Positions 34,121 through 42,718 of a DNA stretch of 64,000 bases are shown piece after piece. The translations under genes were made by a program, and so were the position numbers. Origin of the DNA: Rhodoplanes serenus (lineage in GTDB: Bacteria; Pseudomonadota; Alphaproteobacteria; Rhizobiales; Xanthobacteraceae); NCBI GenBank assembly GCA_945897515.1, contig CAMDFO010000008.1:32866-96865 (forward strand), in the 5' to 3' direction. Each line of letters begins with the position of its first letter. Position 1 is the stretch's first letter. The notes under the pieces were generated by a model. It was given only the letters and a program-made list of their open reading frames with translations, was not told where the DNA came from and did no database searches.

Positions 34121-35089
34121 ATGAAAAGATCGCTTCTGACGATCGTTGCCTTGATCGCAGGCCTTGCCGCCGCATCGGCGCAATCCTATCCGTCGCGCCC
34201 CATCACTCTGATCGTGCCGTTTCCGGCGGGCGGGCCGACCGACTCGCTGGCGCGCATCGCGGGCGAGCGGATGCGGACGTCGCTCGGGCAGCCGGTCATC
34301 GTCGAGAATGTTGCGGGCGCGGGCGGCAGTATGGGTGTGACTCGCCTGATGCGCTCGACGCCCGACGGCCACGTTATCGCCATCGGACAACTGACCTCGT
34401 TTGTTTTGAGCGGCGCGGTCTACAACGTGCCCTACGATCTGCTGCGCGACTTCGAGCCGATCGCGCTCCTGACCATTGCGCCGCAGTGGCTCATCGCCCG
34501 CGCCGATCTGCCGGCCAACAATCTCAAGGAGTTGGTCGCCTGGCTCAAGGCCAACCCGACCAAGGGGACGCTCGGAACGATCGGCACCGGCAGCCCGTCC
34601 CACGTGTTCGCGGTGCAGTTCCAGAATCAATCCGGCACCAAGCTCCAGGTCGTGCCCTACCGCGGCGGCGGGCCGGCGCTGACGGACGTCATGGGAGGGC
34701 AGATCGATCTCTCGATGCTGGAGGCTTCGAACACGCTGTCGGCGTACCGGGCCGGCAAGATCAAGGCGCTGGCGGTGCTCGAAAAGACGCGGTGGAGCGC
34801 CGCTCCCGAGGTTCCGACCGCCGACGAGTCCGGTATCACGGGCCTGGTGATGCCGTTCTGGCACGGCCTTTGGGCGCCCAAGGGCACGCCGAGCGACGTG
34901 ATCGCCAAGCTCAACGCCGCAGTGGTCGAAACGCTGAAAGACCCGGCGGTCATGCAGCGGCTCTCCGGGATGGGCCAGCAGATCCCGTCGGCGGACCAGC
35001 AGACACCGGCCGCATTCGCGGCGTTCCATCGAGCCGAGCTCGAGAAATGGGTGCCGGTGGTCAAGGCCGCGAACATCAAGGCGGAGTGA
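34121..35089 (+). CDS. Bug (TctC-family) receptor, array member 3
   Basis: 322 residues from ATG 34121; two in-frame ATGs at 34103 and 34112 precede it but AAGGGA is best placed for 34121. Signal 1-20 ends ASAQ; mature start SYPSRPITLIVPFPAGGPTDSLARIAG. First loop AIGQLTSFVL, second loop LSMLEASNTL, tail EKWVPVVKAANIKAE. It has DGHV in place of DGYT before the loop and lacks the second Trp of the WWP motif. 28 bp after member 2. Confidence 0.9.
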   Translation: MKRSLLTIVALIAGLAAASAQSYPSRPITLIVPFPAGGPTDSLARIAGERMRTSLGQPVIVENVAGAGGSMGVTRLMRSTPDGHVIAIGQLTSFVLSGAVYNVPYDLLRDFEPIALLTIAPQWLIARADLPANNLKELVAWLKANPTKGTLGTIGTGSPSHVFAVQFQNQSGTKLQVVPYRGGGPALTDVMGGQIDLSMLEASNTLSAYRAGKIKALAVLEKTRWSAAPEVPTADESGITGLVMPFWHGLWAPKGTPSDVIAKLNAAVVETLKDPAVMQRLSGMGQQIPSADQQTPAAFAAFHRAELEKWVPVVKAANIKAE

Positions 35090-35202
35090 GCCGGACACGT
35101 CGAGGAAGCTGCGGCCGGTGCGGCGGATCGCCGATCTTTCGTGCCAGCGCCGCCCGTGTCATGCTGCCAAGGGGCATGCGGAAACCAGACCAGGGGGACT
35201 TC

Positions 35203-36174
35203 ATGAGAGCGCTGTCATTCTTTGCCGCATTCGCCGCCGCTCTGCTGAGCGCCGGGGTTGCATCGTCCCAAAGCTATCCGTCGCGTCCCATCACCATCAT
35301 CGTGCCGTTCCCAGCGGGTGGGCCGACCGACACCCTGGCCCGTATCGTTGCGGAATATGCCAAGGGATCGCTCGGCCAGCCGGTGATCGTCGAAAACGTC
35401 GCGGGCGCAGGCGCCAGCATCGGCATCGGCCGCGCCATCAGTTCGGCGCCGGACGGCTATACGCTCAGCCTCGGAAACTGGACCAGCCATGTCGGCGCCG
35501 GCGCGGTCTATCCGGTGACCTGGCATATCCTCAACGATCTCGCGCCGGTGGCGAAGCTGCCGGTTTCAACGCTGCTCATCGTCGGTAAGAACGATCTGCC
35601 GGCCAAGAACATCCAGGAGCTGATCGCCTGGATGAAGGCCAATCCGGGCAAGGCGTCGATCGCCAACGTGGGCTCCGGCAGCGGCGCGCACGTCTGCTCG
35701 GTGTATTTCCACGACAAGACCGGCACCACCGGCACCTTCGTGCCCTACCGTGGCGGCGCGCCGGTGATGGCCGACCTGATCGGCAACCAGATCGACCTGT
35801 TCTGCGCCGAGGCATCGCAGACGCTCGCGCATGTGCGCGCCGGCAAGATGAAGGCGTTCGTCGCGCTCGCGGACGAGCGCTGGGCGCCGCTTCCCGAAGT
35901 GCCGACCATGAGGGAAGTGGGCGTTCCCGACATGTCGCTGCCGTTCTGGCACGGGCTATGGGCGCCCAAGGGCACGCCGAAAGAGGCGATCGACAAGCTC
36001 AACGCCGCGGTGGTGAAGGTGTTCGACGATCCGACGGTGAAGAAGCGCATCGCCGATCTCGGCATGGTGATTCCGACGCGCGCCGAACAGTCGCCGGAGG
36101 CGCTCGCCGCCTATCACAAGACCGAAGTCGAGAAGTGGTGGCCGATCATCAAGGAAGCGGTCAAGCAGAAATAA
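35203..36174 (+). CDS. Bug (TctC-family) receptor, array member 4
   Basis: 323 residues; ATG 35203 follows CAGGGGG. Signal 1-22 ends ASSQ; mature start SYPSRPITIIVPFPAGGPTDTLARIV. First loop LGNWTSHVGA, second loop LFCAEASQTL with an unusual Cys lining position, tail EKWWPIIKEAVKQK. A 113-bp gap separates it from member 3 and may hold a separate promoter. The loop Trp is shared with members 5, 6 and 9 (NW or QW), suggesting a sub-group with an aromatic side wall in the pocket. Confidence 0.9.
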   Translation: MRALSFFAAFAAALLSAGVASSQSYPSRPITIIVPFPAGGPTDTLARIVAEYAKGSLGQPVIVENVAGAGASIGIGRAISSAPDGYTLSLGNWTSHVGAGAVYPVTWHILNDLAPVAKLPVSTLLIVGKNDLPAKNIQELIAWMKANPGKASIANVGSGSGAHVCSVYFHDKTGTTGTFVPYRGGAPVMADLIGNQIDLFCAEASQTLAHVRAGKMKAFVALADERWAPLPEVPTMREVGVPDMSLPFWHGLWAPKGTPKEAIDKLNAAVVKVFDDPTVKKRIADLGMVIPTRAEQSPEALAAYHKTEVEKWWPIIKEAVKQK

Positions 36175-36242
36175 CCGCCGGCAGCGCCGGAAGACGGACG
36201 CCGGCGCTCAAAGCCGGCGCCGAACAAGGGGAGTGATCGATA

Positions 36243-37214
36243 ATGAAGACGCTGCTATCAGCCATCGCGCTGGCCGCGACGCTGGCCGCCATGGGCAACG
36301 CCGGTGCACAAAGTTTTCCGAGCCGCCCGGTCACGATCCTGGTGCCGCTCGCGCCCGGCGGATCGACCGATACGATCGGCCGCATCATGGCTGAGGGCAT
36401 GCGGCCGCATCTCGGCCAGGTCATCGTCGAGAACTCGCCTGGAGCCGGTGGCTCGACCGGCGTGATCCGCGTCGCGCGCTCGGCGCCGGACGGCCACATC
36501 GTGCAGATCGGCCAGTGGGGCACCAACGTCGCCAGCGGCGCGGTGTACGATCTGCCGATCGATCTGCTCAAGGATCTGGAGCCGGTCGGGCTGATCGCGA
36601 CGCAGCCGTCCATGATCATCGGCAGGAAGAACCTGCCGGCGAACAATCTGCGTGAGCTGATTGCCTATATCAAAGACAATCCCGGCAAGGTGACGGTCGG
36701 CAACGCCGGCATCGGCAGCCCGGGACACGTCTCCAGCATTTTCTTCCAGAACACCATCGGCGGAAAGATCACGCCGGTCCCGTACCGCAGCGCCGGACCC
36801 GCCTCGCAGGATCTGTTGGCGGGCAACATCGACATGATGATGGACACCGCGGCGACCTCGGGCGGACACGTGCGCAGCGGCACGCTCAAGGCCTTCGCGA
36901 TGACGGCGGACAAGCGGTCTCCCGTCGTGCCGGATGTGCCGACCACCGACGAGGCGGGACTGCCGGGATTCAGGTTCTATTTCTGGCATGCGTTCTGGGT
37001 GCCCAAGGGCACGCCGAAGGACGTCATCGCCAAGCTCAACGAGGCGACGGTGAAGGCGCTTGCCGATCCGGCGACCCGCAAGCGGCTGCTCGACGCCGGG
37101 CAGGAGCTTTACTCGGCCGAAATGTCGACGCCGGACGCGCTGGGCAAATTCCAGAAGGCCGAGATCGAGAAGTGGTGGCCGGTCATCAAGGCGGCGGGCA
37201 TCAAGGTTCAGTGA
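36243..37214 (+). CDS. Bug (TctC-family) receptor, array member 5
   Basis: 323 residues; GGGGAG lies seven bases before ATG 36243. Signal 1-23 ends AGAQ; mature start SFPSRPVTILVPLAPGGSTDTIGRIMAEG. First loop QIGQWGTNVA, second loop MMMDTAATSG, tail EKWWPVIKAAGIKVQ. It carries DGHI before the loop and a shortened ENSPGAGGSTG instead of ENVxGAGGS. The conserved PYRGG becomes PYRSAG. These changes make it one of the more divergent array members. Confidence 0.9.
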   Translation: MKTLLSAIALAATLAAMGNAGAQSFPSRPVTILVPLAPGGSTDTIGRIMAEGMRPHLGQVIVENSPGAGGSTGVIRVARSAPDGHIVQIGQWGTNVASGAVYDLPIDLLKDLEPVGLIATQPSMIIGRKNLPANNLRELIAYIKDNPGKVTVGNAGIGSPGHVSSIFFQNTIGGKITPVPYRSAGPASQDLLAGNIDMMMDTAATSGGHVRSGTLKAFAMTADKRSPVVPDVPTTDEAGLPGFRFYFWHAFWVPKGTPKDVIAKLNEATVKALADPATRKRLLDAGQELYSAEMSTPDALGKFQKAEIEKWWPVIKAAGIKVQ

Positions 37215-37251
37215 CGACGCGCAACGATTATTCCATCAAGGGGAGCGGCAC

Positions 37252-38214
37252 GTGAAGAAACTCGTTCTTGGCATCGCAGGCGTACTGCTTGCTGGCGTCG
37301 TTGCGGCCGGCGCGCAGACCTATCCGTCACGCTCGATCACGCTGATCGTGCCGTTCCCGCCCGGCGGCTCGACCGACACGGCCGCGCGCATCCTGGCTGA
37401 AAAGATGCGGCCGATCCTCGGCCAGCCGGTCATCATCGAGAACGTCGGCGGCGCCGGCGGCAGCATCGCGGTCGGCCGCGTCGCACGGGCCGCGCCCGAC
37501 GGCTACACCATCGACATCGGCCAGTGGGACACCCACGTCGGCAGCATCATCTACAATCTGAACTACGACCTGCAGACCGACTTCACGCCGATCGGGCTGA
37601 TCTCGGTCAATCCGCAGCTCATGGTCGCCAAGAAGAACCTGCCGGCGAACCGGCTCAACGAACTGGTCACCTGGATGAAGGCCAATCCCGGAGAGGCCAA
37701 GTTCGTCAACCAGAATGCCGCGGCGCACGTCACCGGCATCCTGATGGAAAAGGCCACCGGCACGAAGGTGACCTACATTCCGTATCGCGGCGCGGGTCCG
37801 GCGATGACCGATCTGATCTCGGGACAGGTCGACCTGCTGGTGGTGCAAGGCGCGGTGGCGCTGCCGCAAGTCCGGGGCGGCACGATCAAAGCAATCGCCA
37901 ACCTGTCGCCGCAACGCTCCGCGTCGATGCCGGACATCCCGACTTCGGACGAGACCGGCGTGCCCGGCCTCTACATGTCCGGCTGGTTCGGCTTCTTCGG
38001 ACCGAAGAACATGCCGCGTGACGTCGTCGCCAAGCTCAACGGCGCGATGTCGCAGGCGCTCGCCGATCCGGCGGTCAAGGCGCGCTTCACCGAGCTTGGC
38101 CTGGACGTGGCGACCCCCGAGCAGCAGAAGCCTGAAGGGTTGGCCGCGTTCCAGAAGGCCGAGATCGAGAAGTGGTGGCCGATCATCAAGTCGTCCGGCA
38201 TCAAGCCGGATTGA
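37252..38214 (+). CDS. Bug (TctC-family) receptor, array member 6
   Basis: 320 residues from GTG 37252 (GGGGAG seven bases upstream). Signal 1-20 ends AGAQ; mature start TYPSRSITLIVPFPPGGSTDTAARILAEK. First loop DIGQWDTHVG, one residue shorter afterwards than its neighbours; second loop LLVVQGAVAL is hydrophobic, unlike the EASx pattern of the others. Tail EKWWPIIKSSGIKPD. Followed by a 112-bp palindromic repeat that separates it from member 7. Confidence 0.9.
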   Translation: MKKLVLGIAGVLLAGVVAAGAQTYPSRSITLIVPFPPGGSTDTAARILAEKMRPILGQPVIIENVGGAGGSIAVGRVARAAPDGYTIDIGQWDTHVGSIIYNLNYDLQTDFTPIGLISVNPQLMVAKKNLPANRLNELVTWMKANPGEAKFVNQNAAAHVTGILMEKATGTKVTYIPYRGAGPAMTDLISGQVDLLVVQGAVALPQVRGGTIKAIANLSPQRSASMPDIPTSDETGVPGLYMSGWFGFFGPKNMPRDVVAKLNGAMSQALADPAVKARFTELGLDVATPEQQKPEGLAAFQKAEIEKWWPIIKSSGIKPD

Positions 38215-38221
38215 ATTTTCC

Positions 38222-38333
38222 GACCTCATCCAGAGGATCGCGCGCAGCGCGCGTCTCGAAGGATGGGGAAGCGGCGGTATCTGCTGCCATCCTTCGAGAC
38301 GCGGTCCTTCGGGCCGCTCCTCAGGATGAGGTC
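38222..38333. repeat. Rhizobial palindromic repeat, copy A (inside the Bug array)
   Basis: GACCTCATC at the left end pairs with GATGAGGTC at the right end; an inner pair GTCTCGAAGGATGG / CCATCCTTCGAGAC lies inside. The same 110-bp element recurs at 61813 and 63187. This copy lies in the 137-bp gap between array members 6 and 7. Confidence 0.85.
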
Positions 38334-38351
38334 CGAACAGGGAGAGAAAGC

Positions 38352-39323
38352 ATGAAAGTCATCGCTCGTGTGCTTGCAGCCCTTTCGGTGTTTTTCGCCG
38401 CGGCCGCACACGCCCAGACTTATCCGTCGCGGCCGGTCACGTTGATCGTGCCATATCCCGCGGGCGGTCCGTCGGACGTGCTGGCGCGTGTGCTGGCGGA
38501 GCGTTTGCGGCCCGCGCTGGGCCAGCCGGTGGTGATCGAGAACGTCAGCGGCGCGGGTGGGGCGCTGGGGACGCAGCGTGTCGCACGTTCTGCCCCGGAC
38601 GGCTACATGCTGGCGCTCGGCCACGTTCAGACCCACGTCATCAACGGCGCGACGCAGAATCTCAGCTACGACCTGGTGACCGATTTCGAGCCGGTGACGC
38701 TGATCGCCGACACGCCGCAGTGGCTGGTGGCCAAGGCCGCGTTCCCGGCCAAGGATTTGAAGGAAATGATTGCCTGGATGAAGGCCAATCCGGGCAAGGG
38801 CACCTCCGGCGCCGTCGGCGTCGGCGGGCCGACCGACATCGCAGCCATCGCGTTCCAGAATCACACCGGCACGTCGTTCCAGCTCGTCCCCTATCGCGGC
38901 GGCGCGCCGCTGATCCAGGATCTGATCGCGGGCCAGATCGACTTCACGTTCGGACAGGCCGCGAACTATCTCGGGCCGGTGCGTGCCGGCACGCTCAAGC
39001 CCTACGCCGTGCTCACGCCCAAGCGCTGGTGGGCCGCGCCCGAGGTGCCGACGATCGTCGAGGCCGGCGGGCCCGACCTGACCTCGACCTTCTGGCACGG
39101 GCTGTGGGTGGCCAAGGGGACGCCGAAGGACATCGTCGCCAAGCTCAACGCCGCAGTTTCGGAGGCGCTCGCCGATCCGGCGTTGCAGAAGCGCTTCACC
39201 GACATCGGCCAGGAGATCTGGCCGCGCGACAAGCAGAATCCTGCGGCGCTCGCGGCCCAGCAGAAGGCCGAGATCGAGCGCTGGTGGCCGATCATCAAGG
39301 CGGCGAACATCAAGGCGCAGTGA
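38352..39323 (+). CDS. Bug (TctC-family) receptor, array member 7
   Basis: 323 residues; ATG 38352 after GGAGAGAAAG. Signal 1-21 ends AHAQ; mature start TYPSRPVTLIVPYPAGGPSDVLARVLAER. First loop ALGHVQTHVI, second loop FTFGQAANYL, tail ERWWPIIKAANIKAQ. It is closest to member 8: both have LIADTPQ, GTSGAVGxGGP and GQIDxxFGQA, so the pair arose by a recent tandem duplication. The palindromic repeat upstream may insulate it from members 1-6. Confidence 0.9.
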   Translation: MKVIARVLAALSVFFAAAAHAQTYPSRPVTLIVPYPAGGPSDVLARVLAERLRPALGQPVVIENVSGAGGALGTQRVARSAPDGYMLALGHVQTHVINGATQNLSYDLVTDFEPVTLIADTPQWLVAKAAFPAKDLKEMIAWMKANPGKGTSGAVGVGGPTDIAAIAFQNHTGTSFQLVPYRGGAPLIQDLIAGQIDFTFGQAANYLGPVRAGTLKPYAVLTPKRWWAAPEVPTIVEAGGPDLTSTFWHGLWVAKGTPKDIVAKLNAAVSEALADPALQKRFTDIGQEIWPRDKQNPAALAAQQKAEIERWWPIIKAANIKAQ

Positions 39324-39349
39324 CGCCTCTACGTGGAGCAGGGTGGACC

Positions 39350-40318
39350 ATGAGGACAATCATTGCCGCTGTGCTCGCCGTGCTCGCCGGCTTCACCGGC
39401 GCCCAGGCGCAAACCTTTCCGTCGCGTCCGATCACCATCATCGTGCCGTTCCCGGCGGGCGGATCGACCGGCGCGATGGCGCGCATCCTGCTCGAGCCGA
39501 TGCAGGTGGCGCTCGGCCAGCCGATCCTCATCGAGAATGTCGGCGGCGCCGGCGGCAGCCTCGGCGCGGGCCGGGTCGCGCGGGCGGCTCCCGACGGATA
39601 TACGCTCTGCTTCAGCCACATGCAGACCCACGTGCTCAACGGCGCCGTTCTGAATCTGCCCTACGACGTGGTGACGGATTTCGAGCCGCTCGCGCTGATC
39701 GCGGACACGCCGCAAATTGTCGTCACCCGCACCGCGTTTCCGGCGAACAGCCTGAAAGAGCTGATTGCCTGGCTGAAAGCCAATCCCAACAAAGGCACCT
39801 CGGGCGCGGTCGGCATCGGCGGTCCGAGCGACATCTCCGCCTTCCAGTTCAAGCAGATGACCGGCACCGACTTCCAGTCGGTGCCATATCGCGGCGGCGG
39901 TCCGTTGCTTGCGGATTTGATCAGCGGCCAGATCGACATCAATTTTGGGCAAGCTTCGACTTACATCGGCGCCGTTCGCAACGGCCAGCTCAAGGCGCTG
40001 GCCACGCAGTCCAAGGAGCGGTGGTGGGGTGCGCCCGAAGTTCCCACCGTGGACGAGGCCGGCGTGCCGGGGCTGTACGGTTCATACTGGCACGGCATGT
40101 GGGTGCCGAAAGGCACACCGAAAGATATCATCGCCAAGCTGAACGCCGCGGTTGTCACGGCGCTGGCCGATCCGATGGTGCAGCAGCGGTTCAGGGATGC
40201 CGGCCAGACCATCTGGCCGCGCGCGCAGCAGACTCCCGAGGCGCTGGCGGCATTTCAGAAGGCGGAGATCGATCGGTGGTGGCCGATCATCAAGGCGTCG
40301 GGCATCAAGGCCCAGTAA
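39350..40318 (+). CDS. Bug (TctC-family) receptor, array member 8
   Basis: 322 residues; ATG 39350, 26 bases after member 7. Signal 1-20 ends AQAQ; mature start TFPSRPITIIVPFPAGGSTGAMARILLE. First loop CFSHMQTHVL (THV identical to member 7, HV changed to HM), second loop INFGQASTYI, tail DRWWPIIKASGIKAQ. The strong similarity to member 7 across both loops suggests the same or a closely related ligand. The DGG-type loop GSTGAM lacks the usual Asp (GxTD becomes GSTG). Confidence 0.9.
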   Translation: MRTIIAAVLAVLAGFTGAQAQTFPSRPITIIVPFPAGGSTGAMARILLEPMQVALGQPILIENVGGAGGSLGAGRVARAAPDGYTLCFSHMQTHVLNGAVLNLPYDVVTDFEPLALIADTPQIVVTRTAFPANSLKELIAWLKANPNKGTSGAVGIGGPSDISAFQFKQMTGTDFQSVPYRGGGPLLADLISGQIDINFGQASTYIGAVRNGQLKALATQSKERWWGAPEVPTVDEAGVPGLYGSYWHGMWVPKGTPKDIIAKLNAAVVTALADPMVQQRFRDAGQTIWPRAQQTPEALAAFQKAEIDRWWPIIKASGIKAQ

Positions 40319-40336
40319 TTTTTTCGGAGCGCGGGC

Positions 40337-41305
40337 ATGAAAAAGCTGGCCGCCGTTTTGGTTTTCACCGCGATCGGCGTCGGCATTGTCCAGGCGCAGA
40401 CCTATCCGTCGCGGCCGATCACGATGATCGTTCCGGTCGCGGCGGGCGGCAGCACCGACATCGTCGGCCGCGCCGTCGCCGACCGCATGAGGGTTTCGCT
40501 CGGCCAGCCGGTCGTTGTAGAGAACGTGACAGGCGCCGGCGGCACCACGGCGGTGACGCGGCTGCATCGTGCTTCGCCGGACGGCTACACGATCATGGTC
40601 GGCCAATGGTCGTCGCATGTCGGCACGCCGCTGCTCTACGCGCCGCCGTTCGATTACCTCACCGATTTCGAGCCGGTCGTCAGGTTGTCGAGCGGCGCGA
40701 TCTGGGTGATGGGCCGGAAGGATTTCCCCGCCAAGGACGCCAAGGAGTTGATCGCTTGGCTGAAGGCGAACCCCGGCAAGGCCACGGCCGGCACCGTCGG
40801 CGCGGGCACGGGCTCTCACCTGTGCATGCTCTATCTTACCGGCATGATCGGCAGCAGCGTGCAGTACGTTCCTTATCGCGGTGGCGCACTCGCGATGCAG
40901 GATGTGGCGGGCGGCACCATCGACCTCGCTTGCCTGGAAGCCGGCCAGACGCTGGCGCTCACCTCCTCGGGGCTGATCAAGCCCTATGCCGTCCTCGCCG
41001 CGCAGCGCTGGTTCAAGGCTCCCGATGTGCCGACGTTCGACGAGGTGGGCGTGCGGGGTCTTGAGTTTCCGTTCTGGCATGCGATGTGGGCGCCGAAGGG
41101 CACCCCCAGGAGCGTGATCGACAAGCTCAGCGCAGCCGCGATGGAAGCGCTCGCCGATCCAATGGTGCGCCAGCGGCTGGGCGACGTCGGACACGAAATC
41201 CCGCCGCGGGAGTTGCAGACACCAGAGGCGCTCGCCGCCTACCACAAGGCCGAGATTGCGAAGTGGACGCCGATCGTCAAGGCGGCCGGCATCAAGGCGC
41301 AATGA
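40337..41305 (+). CDS. Bug (TctC-family) receptor, array member 9
   Basis: 322 residues; ATG 40337, 18 bases after member 8 (GGAGCG upstream). Signal 1-20 ends VQAQ; mature start TYPSRPITMIVPVAAGGSTDIVGRAV. First loop MVGQWSSHVG, followed by a different stretch (TPLLYAPPFDY); second loop LACLEAGQTL, tail AKWTPIVKAAGIKAQ. A Cys also lines the second loop, as in members 4 and 10. Its stop overlaps an ATG of member 10's longer reading frame. Confidence 0.9.
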   Translation: MKKLAAVLVFTAIGVGIVQAQTYPSRPITMIVPVAAGGSTDIVGRAVADRMRVSLGQPVVVENVTGAGGTTAVTRLHRASPDGYTIMVGQWSSHVGTPLLYAPPFDYLTDFEPVVRLSSGAIWVMGRKDFPAKDAKELIAWLKANPGKATAGTVGAGTGSHLCMLYLTGMIGSSVQYVPYRGGALAMQDVAGGTIDLACLEAGQTLALTSSGLIKPYAVLAAQRWFKAPDVPTFDEVGVRGLEFPFWHAMWAPKGTPRSVIDKLSAAAMEALADPMVRQRLGDVGHEIPPRELQTPEALAAYHKAEIAKWTPIVKAAGIKAQ

Positions 41306-41334
41306 TGCGGATATCTGCCAGCGCGGGGCTCAAT

Positions 41335-42306
41335 ATGAAAAAGCTGATGGTCTCGGTCTTGCTCGGCATCCTCGCGGGCGCTTCCACCGCACAGGCGCAA
41401 CCCTATCCGTCGCGTCCGATCACCGTGGTGGTGGCGCTGCCGGCGGGCGGCGCGGTCGATGCGCTGGCGCGGGTGATGGCCGACCACATGAAGAATACGC
41501 TCGGCCAGCCGATCATCGTCGAGAACATGGGTGGCGCCGGCGGCACCCTGTCGATCGCCCGCGTGGTGCGCTCGGCGCCCGACGGCTACACCCTCGGCAT
41601 GGGCACGCTCGGCCAGTATGTGATCTCCGGCGCCATTTATCCGCTTCCGTTCGACATGCTTGCCGATCTGGCGCCGGTCGCGCTGTTGCCGAACGTTCCC
41701 TATTGGCTGGTGGGGCGCAAAACGCTGACGCCGAACTCGCTCAAGGAACTGGTCGACTGGCTCAAGGCCAATCCGGACAAGGCCTCGGCCACCTCGGTCG
41801 GGACCGCCAGCATGGCGCGGTTCTGCGGCATGGGATTCCAGAAGGCGACAGGCACCAGCTTTCAGTTCGTGCCGTACCGCGGCGGCGCGCCGGCGCTCAA
41901 TGACCTGGTGGCAGGGCAGATCGACCTGTCGTGCGACCTTGCTGCCAATTCGTTGGCGCAGTACCGCATCGGCAACATCAAGGCGTTCGCAGTGATGACC
42001 AAGGCGCGATGGTTTGCGGCGCCCGACGTGCCGACAGCGGAGGAGGCGGGGGTGTCCGGCCTGCTCTACAGCACGTGGCACGGGTTCTGGGCGCCGAAGG
42101 GCACGCCGCCGGATGTCATCGCCAAGGTCAATGCCGCGGCCAACGCGGCGATGGCCGATGCCGAGGTGCGCAAGCGCATCGCGGCGCTCGGCATGGACCT
42201 GCCGCCGCCGCAGCAGTCCACGCCTGCGGCGTTCGCGGCGTTTCACAAGGCCGAGGTCGAGAAGTGGTATCCGATCGTGAAGGCGGCCGGCGTCAAGGTG
42301 GAATAG
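41335..42306 (+). CDS. Bug (TctC-family) receptor, array member 10
   Basis: 323 residues from ATG 41335, preceded by CGGGGCT; ATG 41302 in the same frame would add eleven residues before the signal peptide and overlap member 9's stop. Signal 1-20 ends AQAQ; mature start PYPSRPITVVVALPAGGAVDALARVMAD (no PF after VV, and AVD instead of PTD). First loop GMGTLGQYVI, second loop LSCDLAANSL, tail EKWYPIVKAAGVKVE. Last gene of the uninterrupted run, closed by the hairpin at 42313. Confidence 0.9.
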   Translation: MKKLMVSVLLGILAGASTAQAQPYPSRPITVVVALPAGGAVDALARVMADHMKNTLGQPIIVENMGGAGGTLSIARVVRSAPDGYTLGMGTLGQYVISGAIYPLPFDMLADLAPVALLPNVPYWLVGRKTLTPNSLKELVDWLKANPDKASATSVGTASMARFCGMGFQKATGTSFQFVPYRGGAPALNDLVAGQIDLSCDLAANSLAQYRIGNIKAFAVMTKARWFAAPDVPTAEEAGVSGLLYSTWHGFWAPKGTPPDVIAKVNAAANAAMADAEVRKRIAALGMDLPPPQQSTPAAFAAFHKAEVEKWYPIVKAAGVKVE

Positions 42307-42312
42307 CTTCCA

Positions 42313-42364
42313 CCAACCGCTCTTGGACGCCGGCGCGGGGCAGCGTGGCGCCCAAGAGCGTTGG
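42313..42364. terminator. Long imperfect hairpin at the end of the Bug array
   Basis: CCAACCGCTCTTGG (from 42313) pairs with CCAAGAGCGTTGG (to 42364) with one bulged base; an inner GCGCC-type pair extends the stem. It starts seven bases after member 10's stop. Only a weak T tract follows, so it may be a terminator or an mRNA 3'-end stabiliser. The following 42365-42445 holds several ACGC-rich direct repeats and no gene. Confidence 0.55.
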
Positions 42365-42445
42365 GGACGTTTGTATGCGACGGGACGCTACCGACGCGGT
42401 TTGAACGCATACGCAACGCTGGACGCTTGTTCCTACGCGAACGAC

Positions 42446-42718
42446 TTACCTGCGCCGCTGCGGCCGTGCGCCGTCGCGGGCCACCACGGCGGTCAGGCCG
42501 ACCAGGCCGACCACGACGAATGCCAGAACGATGGCCAATGCGAACCGCTCGCCGTTGCTGCCGGCGATCGTGCCGAGCGTGTCGGCGCGCGCCATCCCGA
42601 TCGACACCACCGTGGCGGCGATCACGAGCGACACCACGAGGGCGACAGTGATGATCAGCAGCGCGATGTCCGCGAAGGCGTGACGCGCGCGCAGCCGTTC
42701 GATCATTTCCTTGGTCAT
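42446..42718 (-). CDS. Small membrane protein of unknown function
   Basis: 90 residues with two hydrophobic helices (ALLIITVALVVSLVIAATVV and FALAIVLAFVVVGLVGLTAVV) flanked by charged ends (MTKEMIERLRARHAF; RDGARPQRRR). No recognised domain. It sits on the opposite strand between the ten-gene array and the two downstream Bug genes. Bug systems need a small TctB-like subunit with four helices; this protein has only two and no TctB features, so it should not be taken for the missing subunit. Confidence 0.55.
   Translation of the reverse strand: MTKEMIERLRARHAFADIALLIITVALVVSLVIAATVVSIGMARADTLGTIAGSNGERFALAIVLAFVVVGLVGLTAVVARDGARPQRRR

Noticed and set aside
31999..42306. The Bug array as an assembly artefact or true tandem DNA repeat
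   Set aside because: Members differ throughout their sequence, loops and lengths of gaps, so they are diverged paralogues rather than copied units.
42446..42718. Small membrane protein as a TctB subunit for the Bug array
   Set aside because: Only two helices and 90 residues; TctB has four helices and about 150 residues, and the gene faces the opposite way.
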